From NCBI GenBank assembly GCA_964030475.1, contig CAXIPT010000019.1, positions 179,292-243,291 on the forward strand: 64,000 nt of DNA, read 5' to 3'. The stretch is from Tethya wilhelma. Lineage: Eukaryota > Porifera > Demospongiae > Tethyida > Tethyidae. This document shows, piece by piece, positions 36,030 to 46,718 of this stretch (position 1 is the first letter of the stretch; every line of letters starts with the position of its first letter). The position numbers were made by a program, and so were the translations under genes. Under the pieces are notes generated by a model that was given only the letters and a program-made list of their open reading frames with translations, searched no databases and was not told the DNA's origin.

Positions 36030-36640
36030 TGAGAGCGAATAAAAGGTATATGATTGCTCATAGTGCGTCTAGAAGCTAGTCGATATCTATGTTCTTCAAA
36101 AACCTCTCTAAAGTAATCGAGTTTGGTCAATTGCCTGGAGTAACGGCTTTGATATGGTACAGTCTCTGTTTTTCAGGCAAGTGTTCACCGCTTGGATGCT
36201 GTTCATTGTAATATTTCTTTAAACAAGACACTATATCTGCATCTCTTTGCTTCTTGTCAATTCGTCTCGACTTCATCTTGATATGCTTGGAACATGATTT
36301 TTAACAATACTACACTCAAACCAACTTCCTCCCTACACACATCACAAAAAGTGTTCCAGCTGATACAGTCAAAAACTCCCCACTCACTCTTTGATTGCTG
36401 TTACTAGATGGGCGTTTCCTTCGCTTGCCATCATAAGGTGGATTTTACCCTCTCTTTTGTAAATTCAGATCTTGTTGGTGATCTTAATTGGTCCAACAAT
36501 AAAACTACAGTACTAGAATCTGAAGCAGTCGTACTTGTACTATCTGCAAAGATACTGAATTCTTCAGACTCGTCACCTAAGCAATCTGTGTCCATTTCAA
36601 CCTCAGCCATGCTCCTACTAGACTCGGCCATTTTTTCCTA
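36030..36640 (-). pseudogene. Zinc-finger transposase N-terminal relic
   Basis: On minus, an open first segment from 36631 (MAESSRSMAEVEMDTDCLGD, acidic and Ser-rich) is followed by NTFCDVCREEVGLS, a C-x2-C half finger, then after frame changes KKQRDADIVSCLKKYYNEQ, HPSGEHLPEKQRLYHIKAVT. This order (BED/U1-like finger, then a conserved LP...R.Y block) is seen in uncharacterised invertebrate transposase-like proteins. Multiple frame changes and missing His of the finger indicate decay. The assignment is tentative. Confidence 0.45.
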
Positions 36641-37121
36641 TTTTCAAGCCTTTGATAAGCCTAATATAAGCCACGCCCCCTAGATCGAGGACAATGTTAA
36701 CCTATTATGCCCAGAAAGTGCGCATGCTTGATGCATAATCCACGCAGGCCTACACATGAGTAATTCAATTTTTAAGAAAGTCCTTTAGTAGAAAGGCTGG
36801 ACTTTCTAATTAATGCACACTAATGAAAAGGGAGTTTTCGGCCATATCTTTAGATAAAAGTCAAAAATTGCTCCAACAAAATTTTAGATTAGATTATTTT
36901 ATAACTTTTGTATGCATTATCGCATGTATAAACATAGGAAACAAAGTTGGCATTCAGCTTGAAGTGACTTTACATGCCCTAACAAAAACTACAAGCCCCG
37001 CCTAGTCTTTAGACCAATTATGGGTGGAGTTGATTACTTAAGGATAATATTTTTAATATTAAAAATTTAGACAAAAATTAATATACTTCAAAACTTGATT
37101 TAAATATCTACTGGGACATTA

Positions 37122-37211
37122 TACCTTAAGGACACATTTAAAAACGAGTACTAATTTTAGCGTTCTTAGGCACTATATTAAATACTCGCAAATAAAAGTG
37201 TCCTTAAGGTA
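37122..37211. mobile_element. 90-bp inverted-repeat MITE remnant
   Basis: TACCTTAAGGACACATTTAA at the left and the inverse ending AAGTGTCCTTAAGGTA at the right give arms of about 30 bp (imperfect) with a short loop. No certain duplication flanks it. Confidence 0.6.
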
Positions 37212-37299
37212 CCTTAAGGGTGGTCGGTTGTGCCCACGCACTGCATTGCTAGGGAAATTTTGAACTTGCAAAAGACACGAAAATCAAGTCTTCTATCCA

Positions 37300-38166
37300 G
37301 ATTTTTACATAAATAGGTAGCGCTAATGGATATCTAGCTATCCTCATGAGGCATAGCACTTTCCATATGGGGCCGAGATGTATATTATAATTATTAATTG
37401 TAAGTGAAATAATGAATTGTATAAAACTACCTTGTGACAAATGGCCATATTTGTTTTACAGATGTAGTGGGAGCGGCCAAGATCAGTCCTCTTCCCACGG
37501 TACATCAATGCTAGCCCATGGAACCCCTCGACAGCTAGTGTTTTTGTTGATGCGTCCACATTCAGTCTTGGGATCGTTTAGCCATCTCCTTCAACAGTGT
37601 ATTGAATGGACCACTCTTGGATTCACAGGTAAACTTTCTTAAAAAACCTTCGTAAACTTTTGTAGGTCTTCCTTTTCCAGCACAGAAGCAATGAGATTGT
37701 TGAGGGCAGTATTGCAGCCGGCAAGGAATGACTCTGGCATTCTCTTGCATCTTGCAATTGGAAGACCCTTACTACGGCACTGTGAACAATATAATGTGAT
37801 ATACATGTAAATGTTTGTTGTGATCATGATGAATTCATTACCATGCACTTGTTCAGTTTGATTTTAGACAGATCGTAGTGAAGTGTCTTGGAGAAGTGGT
37901 TGTAATCGTTCCCTCCGGAAAGTGTTAGCAGTAGATAGCATTGACACTAGTGTCACCAACTCCGAAAGAACGATGCTTGCACACCAGTGAGGATCTCTTT
38001 CAGTCACCTTCCATGCTGCCAGTGGTACCCTCCCAGTTGTGACGTGGTCCTGGGTAGTGGTTTGCAGCTCCTGTTGCTCTACCTCAGTCTCCTCCTCACC
38101 GACCAGCTCTCGAAACACGTGGTCATTGGTAGCTGCTGGAGATAATTTTGTTGTATTGCTACTCAT
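37300..38166 (-). CDS. Unidentified multi-exon coding relic or gene fragment
   Basis: Minus-strand coding from ATG at 38166 (MSSNTTKLSPAATNDHVFRE, acidic Gln-rich stretch, then WKVTERDPHWCASIVLSEL). After a probable frame change near 37920 the reading HFSKTLHYDLSKIKLNKCM runs to a donor (ATG/GTAATG at about 37842) and an acceptor (TTCACAG at about 37779), then CRSKGLPIARCKRMPESFLA, NNLIASVLEKEDLQKFTKVF, KFTCESKSGPFNTLL and LAVEGFHGLALMYRGKRTDL to about 37460. Composition is protein-like and the splice phase fits, but I do not recognise the family. Because it lies among dead transposons it may be another mobile relic. Confidence 0.4.
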
Positions 38167-39329
38167 TGTTCAATTATTGTTTATTTTTTTGTATTGTTTT
38201 AATTAATAATTACCTCTCCTGTTGCTCTCTGGTATCTGGTAGGGTTGCCACCTAGCCTCCTTTGATGCCTGCTTTCTCCATGAATAGGGCATTGTTTTTG
38301 TTGCAAAAATAATTGCAATCCAGCTATCTAAGAGCCCGCACATACATGTGCAAACTTGCAGGACTTCCAGTTGAGGTTTATGGTGATGCTAAAATACACA
38401 ATTATTATACACAAATAAATGACGCATGTCCTCAGATTTTATCAAAAGTTGGTGTGCACATAGTATATTGATCATGAGATGTGAAAAAAGTAATAAATTT
38501 TAGGTTCCAATGTTGTATGGCTTCTGAGTTATAATGGTTAAATTTGTGATATTTTTGCAATATTTTACTGACTCTGGTACAACATACTTTATCTTGGACT
38601 AGGAGCATGATATCAGGATACCAACTAGATTTCCTAATATCATTCGAAACAAGCTTTAAAATGATGTTACAAGTATGTATTTGATCCACTAAGTATGATA
38701 ACATTTTGATTAAGTTTGTTTTTCTTCCTGTCAGGATGCATCAGATTTCTAAATTTTTGCTCAAAATGTTCTTTAGTCATTCCTTAATATGTGGACAAAT
38801 TTTATCTTGGGCCAATAAAGGGCGCCAGCTAGTAAAAAGTGGGCTCAGGTTGGCTGAATAAGCACATAGTTGGTAACATGAACAAGTAAATTATTAGATA
38901 TCTAAGCAAGTAAATTTGCCACTTTTTATGGGAGCCCATTATCACTCCGAGATAAAATTTTATCTTTATAATAAGGAATGACTAAACAACACCTTGGCAA
39001 AAAAATTTACACTACCAGACAAGAAGAAAACAAACTTAATCAGCAATAATCTTTGACCTTACTTGATCATCAAATCTTTTTTTTTGTCGAAGTGTTTTTT
39101 AGTCATTCCTTAATACGTTGATAAACTTTTTCTCAGGCCGATAATGGGATCCTGTAAAAACTTGCTTTGGTCACTGATTTGCTTGTTCAAGTTACCAAAT
39201 AAGTGCTTATTTAACCAATTTTAATGGCCTGACCCAGTAAACTGCCTATACATATTAAGGAATGACTAAAAAAGATTTTGACCAAAAAATTAAGAAAATT
39301 TACGCATCCCGATAAGAAGAAAAACAAAC

Positions 39330-39936
39330 TTAAGGTTACGGGCAACAGTTGGCTCATGAATATGCTAATCAGTACGTACTAGTTATTTTAGATGCGGAAG
39401 AAGACAGTTAATTTCATCCGCCAAATTGTGCAGAGCTAGCAAAAATTCTAACCGTATATTGGCGATTAGCGAACTGTAGAGTCCCAAGTAAAGGGCCAGA
39501 CGAAGAGTTTTTCTGAAAATGAGCGACTGAAACGTCGTAGCTGCTCGTCGTTGTCTCCTGGCAGCTGCCTGGGACGCTTTGCTGAACGCTTTTTAGCTTT
39601 CTAAAACGCTCGCTGTTTGATGTACAAAAAAAGTCTCGACGTCTGACCCTCGAGAACGAAGGTAAGTTTTTGTTGCTACAGTGTTTTGGATATAGCTGCT
39701 TATTTTCTAAGAAAGAAATGGCGGATAGAATTTACTCTAGCAAAAATTCTTGGTAGTATGTACTAGGTTAGCTGTGAAGTCCGAGTAGTTGGTGATCCAG
39801 GAACAAACAGTTGATTACTAAGCTGTCCAAGACGCAAGAGTCCCACATTCCAGTTCTGGTGTTAGATACGGGCAGATTTTCTAGCTCATCATTGCTCATG
39901 AATTATTCATATACACACTGTGACCCCTAACCTTAA
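39330..39936. mobile_element. TTAA-flanked MITE (Kolobok/piggyBac-like target)
   Basis: TTAAGGTTACGGG at the left, inverse CCCCTAACCTTAA at the right, with further weak inverse match (CAACAG...CTGTG, TCATGAATA...TATTCAT). The left arm of the surrounding palindrome (38700-38720) preserves the unoccupied site with one TTAA, so the duplication is proven internally. Confidence 0.88.
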
Positions 39937-40014
39937 TCAAAACATAACCATAACCTTTGAGCTTAGTGGATCAAATACATACTTGTAACATTATATACCA
40001 TTTTAAAGCTTGTT

Positions 40015-40057
40015 AACCCTTGGTGCGCATGCGCAGCAGGGGTTATGGTAGTCATGT

Positions 40058-40101
<44 letters not shown>

Positions 40102-40671
40102 CCAACTATATCTCAAGAACGGCAGCTCCAGTCTTCAAAAGCGGCATACCAAGGTAAAATAATCGAGATTATCTAAAAAAATTACACAAAGAATTCCACA
40201 AAAGCCTGTAGTTCCTGAGATATGAAGCTTTTCAGCCTCTTTGAGCGCTAAGCTTCGAGGCCACACCCATAATTTTTGGGGACGAGCCTGAGCGAACTTC
40301 ATAGCATAGACAGTAGAAGCTTAGCTACTGATATGAAATGGCCTGAGGTCCTTTTACAAAGCAACAAAAGCCTATAGTTTCTGAAATCTGAGGCTTTTCA
40401 GCCTATCTGAGCTAAGCTTCGAGGCCACACCCATTCATCCTGTTAAAATTTGGGGCAAGTATGAGGGGCGAGCCTGAGCGAGTCCCATAGCATAGCTGCA
40501 GACCTGCTTATTGATACTGACACTCATCCAACTACATTATACAGACAATATAATATTAGACTACACAATAAACTGCTATAATATATCAAATACCATCAAA
40601 ATACTTATAAGATTCAGTATAATAATTATTATATGTACGCACCAAGGGTTATGCACCTTGGTGCCTTCATT
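40015..40671. mobile_element. Helentron/HINE-like element, copy 1
   Basis: 5' end AACCCTTGGTGCGCATGCGC folds into a stem (TAACCC...GGGTTA). A GT microsatellite follows (40061-40100), then CTCAAGAACGGCAGCTCCAG, two tandem versions of a block ending CACACCCAT, and near the 3' end an inverse of the 5' end (ACGCACCAAGGGTTA) followed by a small hairpin GCACCTTGGTGC and CTTCATT. It interrupts the right arm of the palindrome between two T residues without visible duplication. This architecture fits Helentron-derived non-autonomous elements (family knowledge); no helicase is encoded. Confidence 0.7.
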
Positions 40672-41115
40672 TCAAGTGTTATTAGAAAATATAGTTGGTT
40701 TCCTCATATCTTGCTAAGAGTCGAATTCAAAGATAAGTATATTTTGTACCACAGAGTCAGTGAATTACAAAACATCAAAATTTAACCTGTTACAACTCAA
40801 AAGCTATACAACATTGGAGCCAAAATTTGTCGTGGTTTTACATCTCATGATATACTATGTGCACACCAACTTTGGATAAAATCTGAGGACATGCGTCATT
40901 TTTTTGTCCTGATTCCACATGGAATGACCCATAAGAAATTTAAGCCCTGACATGTACAAATAATAATTTATTATGATTTTATCTGATTATACTCTGAACT
41001 CAGTGATACAAAGTCAAGTTCAATTCTAAATTTAAAGGTAAATTCAACAATAAATGTTGGTTCCATGTGGATGGGTTATTCAAGGAACATCTTGTATAGT
41101 TTGCTAGCCTCGTGC

Positions 41116-41172
41116 CCAGGCTCCTCCTTCGCGAATATTTTCTTCGAAAATAAGCAAGGAGAGAGCCTGGTA
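41116..41172. repeat. Hairpin, CCAGGCTC/GAGCCTGG arms
   Basis: CCAGGCTCCTCCTT and AAGGAGAGAGCCTGG flank GAATATTTTCTTCGAAAATA, giving a nearly continuous stem. Similar CCTC..CCCAGG words recur at 46112, suggesting the end of a dispersed element. Confidence 0.6.
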
Positions 41173-41582
41173 TCAAAATCACGTGCATGACGTATAGGTG
41201 GACGCAAGCTCTGTGGTTAAGACCGCAACATAACATTCACGTGACCAAGTCCAGGGCTTCAGCATCATTTTTGCCAGTCTAAGAACACTGAGAGAGCTAC
41301 GAGTGGATGAAGATGAGATTAAAGAAGACCCAGGACACTTAGTAGCCTCTAATGATTGTCAATTCAACTGCAGATAAATATTAGCCTCTCGTATCAGCTC
41401 TTTTAGTTCAGAGTTCAGTCTCCATTCTTCTGTCAGCCCTCAACAAGAAGCACAGACAAACTGACGATCACAAATATTGAGCAGAAGGTTTATTCTTTGG
41501 TCTTCGCTAGCTGAAGAAGCTTACAACAAGCGTACAACAGTTTTTTTCAAGCGTTATTGTCCGTTCTGTCCTGCTCGCGGTA

Positions 41583-41650
41583 ACCCTCCTCCTTCGTCAC
41601 GTTGCACGTGCCAAGAGAGAGGCGCATGCAACGTGACGAAGGAGGAGGGT
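41583..41650. repeat. Perfect 23-bp inverted repeat
   Basis: Arms 41583-41605 and 41628-41650 (ACCCTCCTCCTTCGTCACGT... and its exact inverse) with a 22-base loop. GC-rich compared with surroundings. Confidence 0.95.
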
Positions 41651-41873
41651 CTAGCTCGATAGACTAGATATGAATATTATTATCACCTACTTAAAAGAAC
41701 TGTATTTTTCTGTTAGTCCACCCATAACAACACTCCTGCTGCACAGCTATAGTATGTGCAAGTTCCCAGACCCTCTGTTTCGCGGAGCATGCGTGCGGAA
41801 CAAATAAATTATTAGAGAGGGGCTGGCTACTCACTGAGCAATAATAATTATTTAATTATTACTACCTACTAAT

Positions 41874-43568
41874 AATACCTCAACTATTCAACATTGGCAA
41901 ACTTTGAACAATTAAGGAGTCAAATTGACTTTGCATCGATCGCTCTGCCCTATGAAAGTGTAACAAATTATGCTCTATAATTATGTACGATCATGTACAC
42001 ATACCATTCGTGTGTGATAGTCTAGTCAATCAATGCAGAGTTTGAATAGACCGGTTGCATGGCAATTTGCAAATTTGTCCACATCAGGGCTTGGTGATGC
42101 TTTGTAGTACTGATACAGTGATTTAGAACATTCTCTTATTGGGTCCATTTTGAGAAACCTGTACCTGCATAAAAACGATGCTAAATGCATATTTGAGACA
42201 GAATGATACACGCTGAGATACCTGTAGTATTAATGTTGAATTCAGTAGCTGCGTTGACATGTCGATGTCTCAGACTCTGTTCTGCAGTTAAGGTGTCCTC
42301 GTATTAGCAAGTATTTGTTGACACTGTCACAGTTAAAAATGTCTTGACCGTGACGTACGTGACATAGGTAGTAGCCAGGCTAGATGAGTAGAGGCCTAGA
42401 CTGAGCTAAACTTCAGTCTTAAAGTTGTAATTCCACAAAAGTTGTCTTCATCAAGTTTTCTACTCACAGGTGATCAGATTTCAAACTTTCAAACTTCAAA
42501 ACTGTGACTTGACTACCTAGCTATCCCGCGCACCCACAGGCAATATTAGCCCGCGCTCGCTCGGGTCATGTCGTTCTGCGCATGCGTAATAGGCTACGAG
42601 TCTACCATTTGTCGAGAAGGTACAAAATTAAACTGTAGCCAAAAATGGCTCCATCTCTGCAGTCTGCACTCTAGAGCGTTTCTTATGTTGAGGAGAGACT
42701 TCCAAATACCTCAACTATTCAATATTGGCAAACTTTGAACAATCAAGGAGTCAAATTGACTTTGCATCGATCCATCTGCCCTATCAAAGTGTAACATATT
42801 ATGCTGTATATACATGTATGATATGTACACATACCATTCGTGTGTGACAGTCAGTCAATGCAGAGTTTGAATTGTCAGGTTGCATGGCAAGTTGCTAGCT
42901 GTCCACATCACTTTTGGTGATAATATTGCTTGGTGATGCTTTGTAGTACTGATACAGTGATTTAGAACATTCTCTTATTGGGTCCATAGTATAGCTATTA
43001 ATCTTTTGAGAAACCTTTACCTGCATCCAAATAAAAACGATGCTATTAAAATGCATATTTGAGACAGAATGATACACGCTGATATACCTGTAATATTAAT
43101 ATTGAATTCAGTAGCTGCGTTGACATGTCCACGTCTCAGACTCTGTTCTGCAGTTAAGGTGTCCTCGTATTAGCAAGTATTTGTTGACACAGTTTAAAAT
43201 GTTGACCGTGACGTACGTGACATCGGTAGTAGCCAGGCTAGCTCAGTAAAGGCCTAGACTGAGCTAAACTTCAGTCTTGTAATTCCACAAAAATTGTCTC
43301 CATCAAGTTTTCTATTCACAGGTGATCAGATTTCAAAATTCAAACTTCAAAACTATTGTTTGACTACCTAGCTATCCCGCGCACCCACAGGCAATATTAG
43401 CCCGCGCTCGCACGGGTCATGTCGTTCTGCGCATGCGTAATAGGCTACGATCTGTACGAGTCTACCAAAGAAGTTTGTCGAGAAGGAAACTGTAGCCAAA
43501 AATGGCTCCATCTCTGCTGCAGTGCAGTCTGCACTCTAGAGCGTTTCTTATGTTGAGGAGAGACTTCC
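41874..43568. repeat. Tandem duplication of an 831/864-bp segment
   Basis: Copy 1 is 41874-42704, copy 2 is 42705-43568; both start AATACCTCAACTATTCAA and end TGTTGAGGAGAGACTTCC. Differences are small indels and substitutions. Each contains a CpG-rich stretch (GCCCGCGCTCGC, GCGCATGCGTAATAGG) followed by AAAAATGGCTCC. On minus, each has MDPIRECSKSLYQYYKASPS after an ATG. Since both strands have only short frames, the role is unknown; a duplicated promoter or first-exon region is possible. Confidence 0.9.
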
Positions 43569-43898
43569 TTCATGCAGAGATTAATTTAGTCAGTCAGGGT
43601 ATTGGTGCCCAACCTATGGCAATAGCGGCAAGGACTGGACTCGATACAGATTGAAAGACTTTATACAGAAACAATACTAGAGAGTGAGTTACAACTAGGT
43701 AGTCTGGTTATCATACTTTTTCAGTCTTATAGCATATAATTTACAGTGAAATGTAAGTTTTTAAGTTTGATTGACTTGAAATAAATTATTGCTTTATAGA
43801 ATCTAAAGGTGATGACAGTGTGTACTTTTCAAGTGTCTCTCCTTTTAACAGTCTCTTCACCACTAGCTACAATATGTGATACAGTACCCATTGGTATT

Positions 43899-44016
43899 AA
43901 CCCTTAGTGTGCAGCTACTAGAGTTATGATAATCTGTCTCAGGCTGTACGTGTAGGTGTATGTGTGTTTGTTCTAACCAAATATATCTCAAGAAAGGCAG
44001 CTCCAGTGTTTAAAAC

Positions 44017-44064
<48 letters not shown>

Positions 44065-44080
44065 TCTCTCTTTCTCTCTC
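43899..44080. mobile_element. Helentron/HINE-like element, truncated copy 3
   Basis: Starts AACCCTTAGTGTGCAG after TATT, with ATCTCAAGAAAGGCAGCTCC as in copy 1 (CTCAAGAACGGCAGCTCC). Similarity stops at the CT microsatellite; the 3' hairpin is not found. Confidence 0.6.
44022..44080. repeat. CT microsatellite
   Basis: About 25 CT units with a few CCT/TTT interruptions. Open frames of Leu/Ser or Arg/Glu through it are artefacts. Confidence 0.95.
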
Positions 44081-44814
44081 CTTCTAGTGCATGGGCAGTG
44101 TCGTGATCTTCTCAACACCTCTGATCTCAATAGACTAAAATCCAACATTAACCTTTCTATATCCTTACTAGTTTCTATACACTGCCACAATGGCAACTGT
44201 TCATAACAACTGTTTCTATGACAATACTGTTTACGTAGTTACTGTTTCCTTGACAACTGTGTAAGACCATAATTTTGTATATAGATGCTCATTTTTGGCC
44301 AAAGTTGTTCTAATGAATCTGGGATCCACAAAAATTCCACACATCACGAGGTACCTATAAAACTATAGTGGGAAATAATGTATGATTGGGTTGTTAGAAG
44401 TACCGTGTAGTGAGGAAAAGTTTCACATCTCATGTTCTATCTGTGAAGCTGTTACTTTTTTTGTGACAGACAACTCATTGCACAATAGTTCTTTGCTGGT
44501 TATACACTATTTAGGTCAAGTTGGACCTATTATATTAATTAAAGGATTTCAATATTTCTAGCTCCACTAATAATTAATAGCAAATTTCACTTAGATTCCA
44601 TTAGTATCTATTCACTCTTTACTAGTTGAAATCTCTGCATTTTTGTCATAATTTAAAAGAACTGTATTAGTATGTAATCAATTACAGAAATTGTGATGTT
44701 TAAAATTTGTGGTGTTTTTTGGCATTTCTTGGGCACAGGAAACTTGTGTAGCGGTAATAGTGCGCATAATTGTAAGGTTTCTTGTAAAATAGTGCTTACA
44801 AGGCTATAGGAATT
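44080..44814. other. No recognisable gene
   Basis: AT-rich, stop-dense sequence with no repeat relation noticed. Confidence 0.4.
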
Positions 44815-45023
44815 TATTGTAGATCAGGAATTTTTCGTGTTTGAAATATTTCGTAAATGAAATTTTCGTATATTCAATTTTTGTAAATATGGTACGTAAA
44901 AAAAATTATGAATGGGTGTCACGTTCAAAAGTTCACGTTTTGAAATTTCCGCAGATTTAAGTTTTCGTAAATGCAGTGTCATACAAAAATTTTTAAACTA
45001 CGAAACTTTCCCAATCTACAGTA
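44815..45023. mobile_element. Short TA-flanked MITE
   Basis: TATTGTAGATCAGGAATTTT at the left and its imperfect inverse ending GAAACTTTCCCAATCTACAGTA at the right. TTTCGTAAAT words fill the interior, as in the other two short TA-flanked elements (13998, 22874). Confidence 0.7.
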
Positions 45024-45602
45024 TTCATGTTTATCTGAGTATTGCTAAGTATAGTCTTGCTTTAATCACAATGCTTAGAAGGTACTGGATTTCCTATAAT
45101 GCTTTATCTAACTCGTGGGCATTATACTGGTATAATAGCCCCTATGATTCTCAACTTATCCCCTAATTAATGCTTTTTATTCATCAAGATATTGGAATCA
45201 GTGTTTTAGCAGAGTGCATTAAGATTGTAATTTTTTCATCATGCAGCATACAAAGCAATAATTCATGTTGATACACATCCATTGATCTATAGGTATGATA
45301 GCTAGGGATTTATGACTAACCTAGCATAGATTATAGCTAAAATAAGTAGCTTTGTGGTTGAAAAAAAAACAACATTACAAACATGTTGTTTTTGTTATGC
45401 ACAACTAACTGTAGGCCTAACAATGGCAACAAATTTATAATGATTCAGTGTAGTATTTAGTATTAAGTACAAACTAGTGGAATAAATTTGAAAATTTACA
45501 GTAAAGATGTTGATATAAGTTAAGTTATGATGGTATCAATCTATAACATAATGCCCCTAGATGCATACAATTGTATGACCAACCAATCCAAAGATACAGT
45601 TA

Positions 45603-45606
<4 letters not shown>

Positions 45607-45680
<74 letters not shown>

Positions 45681-45793
45681 NNNNNNNNNNNNNNNNNNNN
45701 NNNNNNNNNNNNNNNNNNNNNNNNNNNNNNNNNNNNNNNNNNNNNNNNNNNNNNNNNNNNNNNNNNNNTGTGTGTGTGTGTGTGTGTGTGTGT
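45607..45793. repeat. GT microsatellite containing an assembly gap
   Basis: An uninterrupted (GT)n tract of 37 units before and 13 after a run of 88 N (45681-45768). The true length is unknown. Val/Cys open frames here are artefacts. Confidence 0.97.
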
Positions 45794-46212
45794 CTGTGTT
45801 TGTGTTTGATCAGATACTATATTGCAGTAGAGGACTGTAATGGCAATGTAAGTCACAATGTGAATTGACTGAAAAACAAGACACTGACAATGGAAGAAAT
45901 GAAATTAAATGGTATTGCAGGTCTAGTTTCAACATTGATATTTGGAAAAGAACTTCAAATGAAGGCATACACACAGGTATATGTGTACATATGACTTTTT
46001 ATGGTGATGTGTATGGTTGTATGTGTGATAGCCAGTAAATAAAAAAGCAATAACTTGACCTAATTATTAGAACAGCACAAGTGAGTATACAGACTGTTGG
46101 TAGCCTCATCCCCAGGCCCTTGCATGCACGTGTGCTACTATTGCTGATTTAATTGTGAGAACATAAGATCGTGTGTATGTGTTACAAGCTCTAGTCAGCT
46201 ACTTCTGAATCA

Positions 46213-46420
46213 TGCAATGAAATCGTCGATTTCAGTTTCCCTCTCTATTCCTATCTCGTCATTGTCTCTGATGTGTAGATTAAGACAAATATCAGAGAAT
46301 GCTGAGGGTCTAGGCTCTATTTTAATGTCAAGGATATTATTCTGTTCATCCTTGTCCATTTTAGCTTTACCAAATATCCCCTTTGCGGATTTAATCCTCT
46401 ATTTGCTTCTAAATTTTTTC
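46213..46420 (-). CDS. Possible C-terminal exon, unidentified family (copy B)
   Basis: Minus-strand reading KSAKGIFGKAKMDKDEQNN, IKIEPRPSAFSDICLN, then IERETEIDDFIA and stop at about 46217. It parallels 48838-48960, which ends EMERDSEINDFTETTD and stop. The shared D-I-C-L and ERxxEIxDF pattern suggests a duplicated terminal exon. No function is recognised. Confidence 0.35.
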
Positions 46421-46622
46421 GTCAGAAGTTTTTTTGGGCACCAGGATAGTGCTGTCTAGCTCATCCTCTACTCTTTGGATTTTCTCCCTCTCTCATTCAT
46501 CAATCTGGAATTTAGTGATAACCTTTATGTATTCTTACTAGTTTCTATGCCAACTGCCACTATGCTGATTGTCTATAAGAACCGTTTTTAGGACAATAGT
46601 TACTGCTTCTAGGTCAGTTGTT

Positions 46623-46683
46623 AACCCTCGGCGTGTGAAACACGCCAAAAGGGTTATAGTAGTCGTTTTTTCCGTGTGTGTGC

Positions 46684-46718
<35 letters not shown>

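Larger units (their letters stand above)
38416..40903. repeat. Large imperfect palindrome (fold-back element)
   Basis: Left arm 38416-38706 starts ATGACGCATGTCCTCAGATT. The right arm is its inverse, now in two pieces, 39937-40014 and 40672-40903, separated by a Helentron-like element; a TTAA element (39330-39936) also lies in the right half. The core (38706-39330) is itself made of two smaller inverted repeats around AGTCATTCCTTAAT / ATTAAGGAATGACT. No coding sequence. Confidence 0.85.

Noticed and set aside
43939..44206. Open frames with Leu/Ser or Glu/Arg runs
   Set aside because: They are produced by the CT microsatellite in the truncated Helentron-like copy.
45527..45868. Long Val-Cys or Thr-His open frames on both strands
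   Set aside because: They are translations of the GT microsatellite and run through the assembly gap.
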